Shown in pieces: positions 1 through 6,817 of a stretch of DNA of 15,354 bases. The translations under genes and the position numbers were made by a program. Positions within the stretch are counted from its first letter, which is position 1; every line of letters begins with the position of its first letter. The DNA is from Porticoccus sp. (GTDB taxonomy: Bacteria > Pseudomonadota > Gammaproteobacteria > Pseudomonadales > Porticoccaceae). The stretch is taken from contig DRHD01000394.1 of the NCBI GenBank assembly GCA_011049795.1, positions 1 to 15,354 on the forward strand, written 5' to 3'. The notes beneath the pieces were generated by a model, which had not been told where the DNA came from, searched no databases, and saw only the letters and a program-made list of their open reading frames with translations.

Positions 1-312
1 CCCTTGCCACTGCATGAAGTCATGAAGAGTGCCTTTTTTACCTGGCTCAGGGCTGTTTTTACCCCGCTCAGGGCTGTGCTCCATCACCACCTGTGTGCCG
101 GGCCGCAGCATAAGGTGAAAGGTATTACCGAGAATGATTTGAGCACCGATCTCTTCAATATCCCTCGGCAACATACCCTTTACGGTACCGCAGGTTCCCA
201 CTGGCATAAATGCAGGGGTTTCTACGGTGCCACGGGGGAACTGTAAACGTCCTCTGCGCGCTTGGCCATCGGAGGTGTCCAGCTCAAAGGACATAAAACA
301 TTCACGGCTCAT
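1..312 (-). CDS. tgt: tRNA-guanine transglycosylase, N-terminal part (cut by window edge)
   Basis: Tgt exchanges guanine 34 of GU(N) tRNAs for the queuosine precursor preQ1 in the cytoplasm. The 104 visible codons include [45 protein letters not shown] and LHDFMQW, all typical of the Tgt N-terminus. The active-site part lies beyond the window edge. The start is ambiguous. ATG at 312 overlaps the queA stop (ATGA) and has AAGGA nine bases upstream; ATG at 294 matches the usual MxFELDT N-terminus but has no clear Shine-Dalgarno. I use the outer start. Between LRPG and LHDFMQW there are about 14 residues more than I remember for the E. coli enzyme, made of two copies of a seven-residue unit ([14 protein letters not shown]). 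Translation is probably coupled to queA. Confidence 0.93.
   Translation of the reverse strand, partial: MSRECFMSFELDTSDGQARRGRLQFPRGTVETPAFMPVGTCGTVKGMLPRDIEEIGAQIILGNTFHLMLRPGTQVVMEHSPERGKNSPEPGKKGTLHDFMQWQG
35..76 (-). repeat. 21-bp tandem duplication inside tgt
   Basis: Two adjacent 21-bp units (35-55 and 56-76) match at 19 of 21 positions. They encode two seven-residue units in Tgt. Together they equal the whole extra segment relative to a standard Tgt, so the reading frame is kept. Confidence 0.85.
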
Positions 313-1406
313 TGGGGCTGTTCCTTGTTTGGCAGTTCCATGTTTGGCTGTTCCATATTAGGTATGTCCTCGGCAGCATTAGGGTTGCGTGTCAAAAACA
401 TCGCATCACCATAACTGAAAAACCGGTAACGCTGCTCTACCGCCTCACGATAGGCCGCCATGATCCGGGAGTAACCCGAAAAAGCACTCACCAACATCAG
501 CAGCGTGGATTCAGGCAGATGAAAATTGGTCACCAGCGCATCTACCACATTAAATTTATAACCGGGATAGATAAAAATATCCGTATCGTCATTAATTGGC
601 TTGATGTCACCGTCTGCCGCTGCGCTTTCCAAACAGCGCACACTGGTTGTACCCACCGCGATCACTCGCCCGCCGCGTTTACGTGTCTCAACAATTTTCT
701 CACAAACAGAAGCAGGAACATCAATCACTTCAGAGTGCATCACATGATCACGAATATTATCAGCACGCACCGGCTGGAATGTCCCAGCGCCCACATGAAG
801 CGTCACATAAGCCATATCCACACCAGACTGCCTGAGCTTATTCAGTAATGGCTCGTCAAAGTGTAAGCCCGCTGTTGGCGCAGCGACCGCACCCGGTTTT
901 TCAGCATAGACTGTCTGGTATCGTTCACGATCAGCGGTGTTGTCGGCCCGGTCTATATAGGGTGGCAACGGCATGTGTCCATGGGTTTCAAGCAGCTCCA
1001 GCACGGACTGCTCACCGGCAAAGCACAACCTGAACAAGTCACCCTCTCGGCCCTCAACTTCAGCCTGCGCCCCACCCTCAAAAATTAACTTGGCACCTTG
1101 TTTGGGTGATTTACTGGACCGAAGGTGCGCCAGCACTCTGTGATCATCCAGCAATCGTTCGACCAGCATCTCAACTTTACCACCCGTCTCTTTTTGGCCA
1201 AACAATCGCGCAGGTATAACTCGCGTATTGTTAAACACCATAAGATCACCGGGCTGAATCAGTGAACAGATATCAGGAAACATTCGATGTGCGACATCGC
1301 CCTTCTGCCCATCAAGCACCAGCATTCTGCTCCCGCACCGATCGGCCGTTGGCTGACGTGCTATCAACTCATCGGGAATGTGGTAATAAAACTGTTCTCG
1401 GCGCAT
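309..1406 (-). CDS. queA: S-adenosylmethionine:tRNA ribosyltransferase-isomerase
   Basis: QueA transfers and isomerises the ribosyl part of SAM onto preQ1 in tRNA to give epoxyqueuosine, the step after Tgt. The 365-residue product is slightly longer than the roughly 356 of E. coli. It carries family blocks along its length: [14 protein letters not shown] near the N-terminus, [49 protein letters not shown] and [17 protein letters not shown]. The ATG start has no clear Shine-Dalgarno (CCCACC precedes it), but the N-terminus fits the family. The conserved domain ends near [10 protein letters not shown]. After it comes an unusual tail containing [17 protein letters not shown], encoded by a tandem repeat. 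The gene is followed directly by tgt with a four-base overlap. Confidence 0.97.
   Translation of the reverse strand: MRREQFYYHIPDELIARQPTADRCGSRMLVLDGQKGDVAHRMFPDICSLIQPGDLMVFNNTRVIPARLFGQKETGGKVEMLVERLLDDHRVLAHLRSSKSPKQGAKLIFEGGAQAEVEGREGDLFRLCFAGEQSVLELLETHGHMPLPPYIDRADNTADRERYQTVYAEKPGAVAAPTAGLHFDEPLLNKLRQSGVDMAYVTLHVGAGTFQPVRADNIRDHVMHSEVIDVPASVCEKIVETRKRGGRVIAVGTTSVRCLESAAADGDIKPINDDTDIFIYPGYKFNVVDALVTNFHLPESTLLMLVSAFSGYSRIMAAYREAVEQRYRFFSYGDAMFLTRNPNAAEDIPNMEQPNMELPNKEQPQ
318..362 (-). repeat. Three 15-bp tandem repeats at the queA 3' end
   Basis: Units at 348-362, 333-347 and 318-332 each read roughly CCAAACATGGAACAG on the minus strand and encode [10 protein letters not shown] and PNKEQ. 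The unit nearest tgt contains AAGGAA, which is also the likely Shine-Dalgarno for the tgt start at 312. Confidence 0.85.
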
Positions 1407-1428
1407 GGTGGGCTATAGATCACTGGCT

Positions 1429-1434
1429 ATTATA
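1429..1434 (-). promoter_or_regulatory. Candidate -10 box for queA-tgt
   Basis: A perfect TATAAT on the minus strand lies 22 bases upstream of the queA ATG. No good -35 is seen at 16-18 bp spacing, and no TGn extension is present. The call rests on the -10 hexamer and its position only. Confidence 0.35.
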
Positions 1435-1523
1435 TGAAAAGGCCGCAAGGGTAATTGAAATGGACAAACAGAGCCAGTCCTGAGCAATTAGCCTTAAGCA
1501 ATGACACTATCCAAACTGATCTC

Positions 1524-1551
1524 TTGATTATGCAAAGACCACTGCTATAAT
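1524..1551 (+). promoter_or_regulatory. Promoter of tRNA-Leu
   Basis: TTGATT (1524-1529) is separated by 16 bp from TATAAT (1546-1551), which also has an extended -10 TGC in front. The bases after it are GC-rich (CGCGCTCC), the type of discriminator found at stringently controlled stable-RNA promoters. The mature tRNA begins 11 bases after the -10. Confidence 0.8.
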
Positions 1552-1562
1552 CGCGCTCCTGT

Positions 1563-1649
1563 GCCAGAGTGGTGAAATTGGTATACACAGGGGATTCAAA
1601 ATCCCCCGCCCTTAAAAGCGTGCCGGTTCGAGTCCGGCCTCTGGTACCA
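1563..1649 (+). tRNA. tRNA-Leu, anticodon CAA
   Basis: This 87-nt class II tRNA has an encoded CCA end. The acceptor stem is GCCAGAG with CTCTGGT (a G-U first pair, known in some leucine tRNAs). The anticodon stem GGGGA/TCCCC encloses loop TTCAAAA with CAA at 1597-1599. There is a long variable arm, and the T arm GCCGG-TTCGAGT-CCGGC is intact. It reads UUG codons. It stands alone between queA and the copper genes. No second copy of its 3' end was seen that would mark an integrated element. Confidence 0.97.
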
Positions 1650-1655
1650 AACAGT

Positions 1656-1683
1656 AAACCCTGCCTTATAGGCGGGGTTTTTT
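1656..1683 (+). terminator. Rho-independent terminator after tRNA-Leu
   Basis: AAACCCTGCC pairs with GGCGGGGTTT (10 pairs, one G-U) around a TTATA loop, and the T run continues to 1683. It lies seven bases after the tRNA CCA end. Confidence 0.9.
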
Positions 1684-1960
1684 GTTTGTGTGTTAGTGGT
1701 CAGTGAGAAGCGGTATTCCGGTTCGACAAATTGAGACCGCAGAAGCAATTCGGGCGCTTGAGTGAAGCGACAGCGCTTTCGCAGGAAGTACCAATGGCCC
1801 TTAGGCTATTGGCACCCTGTACTGTCCAGTGTTACCCCCTCGCCTTACACCCAAACTACGGATGAAAAAAGTTAGGCCTATGATAAGAAACATTATATGG
1901 CTCATGAATAGCTCTCGTAGCTCAGCTTTATGTTTTCTCAAACCTATCGATTAATGCTTA
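1684..1960. other. Intergenic stretch with no gene
   Basis: About 280 bases between the tRNA terminator and the end of the copper cluster. No convincing coding sequence was found on either strand. The visible structure is the hairpin at 1788-1815 and a smaller stem near 1763-1780 (AAGCG/CGCTT). No clear terminator for the leftward copper genes could be identified. Confidence 0.6.
1788..1815. repeat. Strong inverted repeat of unknown role
   Basis: CCAATGGCC (1791-1799) and GGCTATTGG (1804-1812) form a nine-pair stem with one G-U around loop CTTA. The stem extends by two more pairs beyond one mismatch. No T run follows on either strand, so it is not a standard terminator. It could be a repeated intergenic element or part of an RNA. 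Confidence 0.6.
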
Positions 1961-2560
1961 TCAGTGGTGATCTAGAGCACTGACCCTTGTCTTTACAAAC
2001 ATCCCCGCTTCAAAGTGCCCGGGTATATTGCAGGCAAAAAACACGTCACTACCGCTCTTGAATTTCCAGGTTAACTCCTTGGTCTCACCCGGCTTGATGG
2101 TAACCGTATTGCCATCTTCATGGACCATATTGGGCATTTTTCGCATCATTTCCCGGTGCGCTTTCTGTTCGCTGTCATCCCCAATGGAAAATTCATGAGG
2201 GATTTTCCCTTGATTAGTGATGACAAACTTCACGATATCGCCCGCTTTTAGCTCTGGCTGCGGTGAAAATTTATATCGCATGGTATCCATGGTGGTTACG
2301 TGGATAGTTTGTGTTGCTTGTACAGCCAAAGCGGGTTCTCCAACAGAGCTTCCTTCATTATCATGTTGATGACCATCATTATGATCCCTACCCGGCATCG
2401 TACTGTGGTCCATACCCTCCACCTTGTGATCCATGTCTTCCATTTTATGGTTATCCTCGGCTTGTCTGCCATGATCATGCCCTTCGGGGCCCCCTGCAAA
2501 AGCAGCGCCTGCAACAGCTCCAGTTAACAGCATTGAAATAAAAATTGATTTGGTAGACAT
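1961..2560 (-). CDS. copI: Periplasmic cupredoxin, CopI-like, with His/Met-rich linker
   Basis: A predicted periplasmic blue-copper protein of 199 residues. The start at 2560 was chosen because GGAGA lies seven bases upstream; the in-frame ATG 18 bases earlier has no Shine-Dalgarno. Residues 1 to about 23 form a signal peptide ending AAFA. Next comes a segment rich in His, Met and Asp (MEDMDHKVEGMDHSTMPG and onward), likely binding copper ions. The C-terminal cupredoxin fold has type 1 ligands in canonical spacing: His in PHEFSIG, then Cys, His and Met in CNIPGHFEAGM (+5 and +10). CopI-type proteins in other proteobacteria protect against copper toxicity. It is the last gene of the copper cluster, 96 bases after copB. 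The specific CopI name is inferred from architecture and context. Confidence 0.87.
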   Translation of the reverse strand: MSTKSIFISMLLTGAVAGAAFAGGPEGHDHGRQAEDNHKMEDMDHKVEGMDHSTMPGRDHNDGHQHDNEGSSVGEPALAVQATQTIHVTTMDTMRYKFSPQPELKAGDIVKFVITNQGKIPHEFSIGDDSEQKAHREMMRKMPNMVHEDGNTVTIKPGETKELTWKFKSGSDVFFACNIPGHFEAGMFVKTRVSALDHH

Positions 2561-2656
2561 ATGTTGATCTCCGTTCATAGATCTATTTGAAAAATTGATA
2601 ATTGTTCTCTCTTAATGTTTTATGTTTCCACTAATGGTTCACGTCCTAAGCGGGTC

Positions 2657-3397
2657 TTAAAACCAGAATCGAACCCCTAACACCAGCTGTGTTTCACTCA
2701 CATCGGCGCCTTCCAGCCGGGAAAAATCAGCAGTATTACCAAATTTTTTCGACCAATTCACTCCGATATAAGGCGCAAACTCACGCCGAATTTCATAGCG
2801 AAGTCGAAGACCGGCCTGAACACCAGACAGGCCCGAGCCAATACCGACATCTTCATCATTGTGACCGTAGAAATTGATTTCAATATCGGGCGTAAGAATC
2901 AGTCGCTGGGTAAGCAATAACTCATATTCAGCTTCGAGCCGCAGTGCGGTGCGACCGCTTTCGCCAATAAACAATGCCGTATCGACTTCAAAAAAGTAAG
3001 GCGCGAGTCCTTGAAAGCCAATCACCGCCCAACTTCGGTCAGGCGTAGGTTTAAAATCTTGGCGCAGGCCAAGCTGAAAATCCCAGTAAGTCGCAACGGC
3101 CTGGCTATACAAGACCTGTAATTCTGCCTCTTCCGTTTTGCCATCAACACGTTCTATATCCGTTTTTATCCAGAGTTTTTGCAAGTCTCTGCCAATCCAC
3201 CCTTGCCCCTCCAAAACCAAAGGATTTTTATCCTCGTCATCTCGTATTTCGAGTTGATCGACCAGTACTGATGCCAGCAACGGATCATCTTCGGCTCCGG
3301 CAACAGCAGAGTTCGAGGCTACCAATAACATTGACACTAATCCTGTCAGTAATACTGTCGATAATGAAAAGGCTTTTTTGTGCATTCGTATTTTCAT
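2657..3397 (-). CDS. copB: Outer-membrane copper resistance protein CopB
   Basis: Predicted CopB (PF05275), an outer-membrane barrel found beside CopA/PcoA. The product is 246 residues from ATG 3397, which follows a G-rich GGGGGGGCG Shine-Dalgarno 13 bases after the copA stop. A longer in-frame reading reaches back into copA but has no supporting ribosome site. The signal peptide runs to about residue 34 (ASNSAVAG). Family features follow: WIGRDLQKLWIKTDIER, then alternating strands (LQVLYSQAVATYWDFQLGLR, APYFFEVDTALFIG, LRLEAEYELLLTQRLIL), and a terminal strand TQLVLGVRFWF ending in the aromatic residue typical of barrels. It lacks the long Met/His-rich N-terminal region seen in some CopB proteins. 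Confidence 0.93.
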   Translation of the reverse strand: MKIRMHKKAFSLSTVLLTGLVSMLLVASNSAVAGAEDDPLLASVLVDQLEIRDDEDKNPLVLEGQGWIGRDLQKLWIKTDIERVDGKTEEAELQVLYSQAVATYWDFQLGLRQDFKPTPDRSWAVIGFQGLAPYFFEVDTALFIGESGRTALRLEAEYELLLTQRLILTPDIEINFYGHNDEDVGIGSGLSGVQAGLRLRYEIRREFAPYIGVNWSKKFGNTADFSRLEGADVSETQLVLGVRFWF

Positions 3398-3410
3398 GCT
3401 TTCGCCCCCC

Positions 3411-5285
3411 CTAACTAACCCTGACTTCCCGGAACATACCCGGCATGTGATAGAGCAAATGGCAGTGGTAAGCCCATCGTCCCATCGCATTGGCTGTGAC
3501 CAAATAACTGATTTTAGAACCGGGCTGTACGAGCACCGTGTGCTTACGCGCTATGTATTTGGGATCTCCCGTTTCCAATTCACTCCACATGCCGTGAAGA
3601 TGAATGGGATGTGTCATCATAGTGTCATTGATCAGGGTAATACGAACCCGCTCTCCGTATTTCAGTTGCAGCGGATCCGCGTCGGCAAATTTAATACCGT
3701 TAATCGACCACATATAACGGCTCATATTGCCGGTGAGGTGCAGCTCAATTTCTCGACTGGGTTCACGCTGATCGATGGTGGGGTAGAGGTTGCAGATGTC
3801 TGCATAGGTCAGCACCCGTCGACCATACAAGCGCTGATGGTCACGCAGGCCAATACCGGGGTCACTCAGACCACTTTGTGGGTTCTCCGAACGCATATCC
3901 ACATGGGGGCCAAATTCACTTTTTACATGGGTTATTTGGCTGGTGCTACCATAGCCAGCTTTATCCATTTTTTTAGTCTTGCCAACATGCTGACTATGAT
4001 CCATGCCTGACATTTTGCTGTGGTCCATGCCCGGCATTTTACTGTGATCCATACCTGGCATTTTGCTGTGGTCCATACCTGGCATTTTGCTGTGGTCCAT
4101 GCCCGGCATTCCGTGCATGTCATGATCCATTCCCATGCCCATCTCGCGGTGCCCCAACATCGGAGCTGGATCCATGTCAGGTACTGCAGCAGTCCAACTG
4201 GCGTCCGGTGTTAATGTACCTCGTGCATAACCCGTTCGATCCATACTTTGAGCAAAAATGGTATAGGCACTGTCATCACTCGGTTCGACAATGACATCAT
4301 AGGTTTCTGCGACACCGATGCGGAACTCGTCGACGGTGACAGGCTCAATATTTTGACCATCAGAGGCGACAACGGTCATCTTCAAGCCGGGAATACGCAC
4401 ATCAAAAATGGTCATGGCCGCGCTGTTGATAAAGCGTAAGCGGACTTTTTCACCACGCTTGAACAACGCAAGCCAGCCATCCTCAGGTGTGACACCGTTT
4501 ATCAAATAGGTATAGGTATAACCGGTGACATCGGAAAGGTCTCGGTCACTCATCCGCATCTGATTCCACATACTGCGCTCGTTCCAAGTTTGCGCCACAC
4601 CTTTGTCTTTGATGTCCCGCCACAAATCTCCGGCTGTGCGCTCTCGGAAGTTGTAGTAGTCGCTCATTTTTTTTAATTTGGCATAGATATCTTCTGGCGG
4701 TTCGTCGGACCAGTCCGAAAACTGCACCACGTAATCGCGATCATAACTCACCGGATCAGGTTCTTTTGGTTCGATCACAATGGCGCCGTACATGCCGGTT
4801 TGTTCCTGAAATCTGGAATGGCTGTGATACCAAAAGGTACCGCTTTGGTTGACATCAAACTGGTATTCATAGGTTTCGCCGGGTTTGATGCCGTCAAAGC
4901 TCAACCCTGGCACACCATCCATATTGGACGGCAGGATAATCCCGTGCCAATGGATAGAACTGTCATGGGCCAGGTTGTTTGTCACTCGTAAGGTCAGCCG
5001 GTCACCTTCACGCCAGCGTAAAATCGGTGATGGTACAGAACCATTCACTGCGGTAGCCATTCGCTCTTTACCGGTAAAGTTAACCCGTTGATAGCCAATA
5101 TTCAGATCAAACTGTTTACCACGTAAGGTTTGTGGGCCGCTGTTATACGCTGTCGAACCAAAAGACAAGCCTGGAACGATTCCAAGGCCTAGCAATGCGC
5201 CACCCGCCGCAACACCGGTTACAAAACGTCGGCGTGATAATGACGGTTTATTTAGTCGCGTCAGCAATGAATTGGCATCTTTCAT
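3411..5285 (-). CDS. copA: Multicopper oxidase CopA/PcoA family, Tat-exported
   Basis: A periplasmic multicopper oxidase of 624 residues, thought to oxidise Cu(I) and sequester copper. The N-terminus has a Tat motif (SRRRFV, residues 17-22) and a hydrophobic stretch. Copper-ligand motifs are in order: HWHG near residue 112, FWYHSHSRF near 152, HPIHLHG near 560 and HCHLLYH at 607-613. Residues about 393-425 are a Met/His-rich repeat (GMDHSKMP units). The final blue-copper motif reads HCHLLYHMPGMFREV, so the Met before F lies nine residues after the Cys instead of the usual ten. The start has AGAAG about eight bases upstream. The gene is 32 bases after the DUF411 gene and 13 before copB, so it is very likely co-transcribed with them. 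Confidence 0.96.
   Translation of the reverse strand: MKDANSLLTRLNKPSLSRRRFVTGVAAGGALLGLGIVPGLSFGSTAYNSGPQTLRGKQFDLNIGYQRVNFTGKERMATAVNGSVPSPILRWREGDRLTLRVTNNLAHDSSIHWHGIILPSNMDGVPGLSFDGIKPGETYEYQFDVNQSGTFWYHSHSRFQEQTGMYGAIVIEPKEPDPVSYDRDYVVQFSDWSDEPPEDIYAKLKKMSDYYNFRERTAGDLWRDIKDKGVAQTWNERSMWNQMRMSDRDLSDVTGYTYTYLINGVTPEDGWLALFKRGEKVRLRFINSAAMTIFDVRIPGLKMTVVASDGQNIEPVTVDEFRIGVAETYDVIVEPSDDSAYTIFAQSMDRTGYARGTLTPDASWTAAVPDMDPAPMLGHREMGMGMDHDMHGMPGMDHSKMPGMDHSKMPGMDHSKMPGMDHSKMSGMDHSQHVGKTKKMDKAGYGSTSQITHVKSEFGPHVDMRSENPQSGLSDPGIGLRDHQRLYGRRVLTYADICNLYPTIDQREPSREIELHLTGNMSRYMWSINGIKFADADPLQLKYGERVRITLINDTMMTHPIHLHGMWSELETGDPKYIARKHTVLVQPGSKISYLVTANAMGRWAYHCHLLYHMPGMFREVRVS
4011..4106 (-). repeat. 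Four 24-bp tandem repeats in copA
   Basis: Units 4011-4034, 4035-4058, 4059-4082 and 4083-4106 are nearly identical, and a degenerate unit lies on the 3987 side. Each encodes eight residues containing MDHSKM. The period keeps the frame, so copy number could change without breaking CopA. Confidence 0.93.
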
Positions 5286-5317
5286 AACTTATCTTCTTAA
5301 CTCTTTAGCTCAGCACC

Positions 5318-5830
5318 CTACAATTTGGAGGTAATATGCCTATATATCTCAGCGTTACCGCCTTGTTTAAGCAACAATACATCGTAGTCATCATGTCGAT
5401 TTCCCATTTCCATACCAGGACTCCCCGCCGGCATACCAGGTACAGCCAAGCCAATGGCGTTTTGTGGTGTATCAGCAAGGAATTGTTGAATGATGCGGGC
5501 AGGGATATGCCCTTCAAACACATAGCCATCGTTAGAAACTGCCGTATGGCAAGACTGGTAGCGAAGTGAAATTCTCTTATCAGCCTTTAACTTATTCAAA
5601 TTAACCGGGTGATGGACTATGGCTTCAAAGCCCGAAGTTTCAACATGTTCAATCCACTGCTCACAGCAACCACATGTCCGACTTTTATAAACATCTAATG
5701 TGACCCTTCCCAACAATTGTTCTGAAGAATTTGCCGTGTTCGCCACATCCGTATTTTCCGAACAAGCGACTACACCCAAGATTAGGAAAACCGCCCATAA
5801 CCATTTCATATGTCTAATAATAAATTTCAT
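5318..5830 (-). CDS. copG: DUF411 lipoprotein, CopG-like
   Basis: A predicted periplasmic lipoprotein of 170 residues in the DUF411 family (PF04214), whose members accompany cop/cus genes and bind copper through a CxxC site. ATG 5830 has AGGGAG five bases upstream; an earlier TTG in frame has no ribosome site. The signal has a lipobox, VVAC, with Cys23. The domain begins VTLDVYKSRTCGCCEQW (CxxC at 53-56) and contains the family blocks SCHTAV, GYVFEGHIPA, AIGLAVPGMPAGSPGME, and DYDVLLL near the end. The role in copper handling is inferred from family and position directly upstream of copA. The leader has competing helices over the ribosome site. Confidence 0.9.
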   Translation of the reverse strand: MKFIIRHMKWLWAVFLILGVVACSENTDVANTANSSEQLLGRVTLDVYKSRTCGCCEQWIEHVETSGFEAIVHHPVNLNKLKADKRISLRYQSCHTAVSNDGYVFEGHIPARIIQQFLADTPQNAIGLAVPGMPAGSPGMEMGNRHDDYDVLLLKQGGNAEIYRHITSKL

Positions 5831-5833
5831 GAT

Positions 5834-5898
5834 CGCTCCCTGAGCGAATTTCAATCTTTGTAGATCAACGAATAGGGAGCGCGAAGACTCCCGCTATT
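5834..5898 (-). promoter_or_regulatory. Candidate RNA leader with competing helices over the copG ribosome site
   Basis: In the minus-strand RNA, CGCTCCCT (5881-5874) pairs perfectly with AGGGAGCG (5841-5834), which contains the copG Shine-Dalgarno. The same CTCCC can instead pair with an upstream GGGAG (5892-5888), extended by AATA/TATT across a two-base bulge. The Shine-Dalgarno can also fold locally as CGCTC-AGG-GAGCG (5846-5834). The pairings are seen; a regulatory role is inferred. Confidence 0.4.
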
Positions 5899-5945
5899 AC
5901 ATTTTAGGTAAGCAGCACTAAATTCTAGGCGCGCCTACCCTAATA

Positions 5946-6311
5946 CTAGCGGGATATTGGGGGACGAAAGAGAGAAAAGGCTAACGGGTTTTCAGTCCGC
6001 TCATTATAGCTGCTTGTTAACGAAGCCAGATTAGAAACAAACACGGGTTGGGGCGCAGGCAATACAGCAGAAGCACACCCACCTAAGCTACAATCACAAT
6101 CAAGACAGCACTCAATGGCGGCAGCTCCATCTGTAGATGAAGCGTTTAAGCCTATGTGTTGGAAATGATCCATAATAGCAGAGTCCATCATCTGCTCTTG
6201 AGGCTGAGAAGGCCGGCTTTGGCAAGAGACATTTGTGGATGCCACCGCCTGACCGATAAAAGTCATCATCAGTATCGCCACGATAAAATTTCTGTATCTT
6301 GCTATCTGCAT
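5946..6311 (-). CDS. Small secreted Cys/Met/His-rich protein of the copper cluster
   Basis: I do not recognise a named family with certainty. From ATG 6311 the product is 121 residues. It has a clear signal peptide (positive RYR, hydrophobic FIVAILMMTFIG, end AVAST), and this decides the start, because upstream in-frame starts would bury it. A GGA lies close upstream. The mature part has EQMMDSAIMDHFQH (41-52) and a Cys cluster CCLDCDCSLGGC (68-79), both plausible soft-metal ligands, and ends SLFRPPISR. Similar small Cys/His proteins occur in other copper clusters, including proteins called CopL. A role as copper binder or sensor is inferred from composition and its place as first gene of the copper set, 115 bases before copG. 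Confidence 0.75.
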   Translation of the reverse strand: MQIARYRNFIVAILMMTFIGQAVASTNVSCQSRPSQPQEQMMDSAIMDHFQHIGLNASSTDGAAAIECCLDCDCSLGGCASAVLPAPQPVFVSNLASLTSSYNERTENPLAFSLFRPPISR

Positions 6312-6414
6312 TATTCCGTTTATTACTACAGTGGTCCAACTTGCATTACCGGTGAATAGGGCATATCTACGGTACATTAGTTCAATTTTTTCATCCTGCA
6401 ACGATGCTTTTGTT

Positions 6415-6442
6415 CATATACGTTAAATTAATAACAGGACAA
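6415..6442 (-). promoter_or_regulatory. Weak candidate promoter for the copper cluster
   Basis: On the minus strand TTGTCC (6442-6437) is 16 bp from TATATG (6420-6415), each matching four of six consensus bases, about 100 bases before the first copper gene. No CueR-type dyad was recognised in it. Confidence 0.25.
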
Positions 6443-6532
6443 CCAGGTTTGCTCTACTGATTTTATTAGATCTGCTGTAAAACCCCTCTGACAAGCACTC
6501 CAAAAACATCTCCCCTACCAACCTGTATTACG

Positions 6533-6808
6533 TCACACAACATGCCCGTCCAAGTACTTATTTACCTCTGATTCGACCATTCCCTTCAATGCCATCATCA
6601 ACAAGCCCAGCTTTACATCCACATAAACGGTCGACTCATCAAAACTCACCTTGGCATCAACACTACTGTATTTGTAATGAACAAGATCGCCTTCCAAGCG
6701 ATAATCCCCACCGAATTTGGCTTTTAACTTCTGGCCCAACTCCTCCGTCATAGCCCGTAATTGGGCCTTATCCATACTATGACTTCTCTGAATCTTTATA
6801 TGGCTCAT
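6533..6808 (-). CDS. Polyhydroxyalkanoic acid system family protein
   Basis: A 91-residue protein matching the PHA granule-region family (PF09650/TIGR02610): N-terminal HIKIQRSHSM, AQLRAMTEELGQKL, then GGDYRLEGDLVHY, and C-terminal GLLMMALKGMVESEVNKYL. The molecular role of the family is not established; members lie near phasin and PHA regulator genes. GGGGAG stands five bases before the ATG. It follows the phaD-like gene by 64 bases on the same strand, so the two may form an operon, and a Fur-like sequence lies just before the ribosome site. Confidence 0.88.
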   Translation of the reverse strand: MSHIKIQRSHSMDKAQLRAMTEELGQKLKAKFGGDYRLEGDLVHYKYSSVDAKVSFDESTVYVDVKLGLLMMALKGMVESEVNKYLDGHVV

Positions 6809-6817
6809 CTACTCTCC

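Noticed and set aside
312..1033. Long plus-strand frames opposite queA
   Set aside because: They are antisense shadows of a clearly conserved queA with no plausible protein features.
1718..1726. A second copy of the tRNA-Leu 3' end as an attachment site of an integrated island
   Set aside because: Only nine bases (CCGGTTCGA) match the T arm, the acceptor end is missing, and there is no integrase.
3398..3490. A 31-residue N-terminal extension of CopB
   Set aside because: It overlaps the end of copA, has no ribosome site, and would hide the signal peptide; ATG 3397 has a strong G-rich site.
3932..4214. Repeat-containing reading frames on both strands within copA
   Set aside because: They are shadows of the 24-bp copA repeats, and I found no convincing start signal for them.
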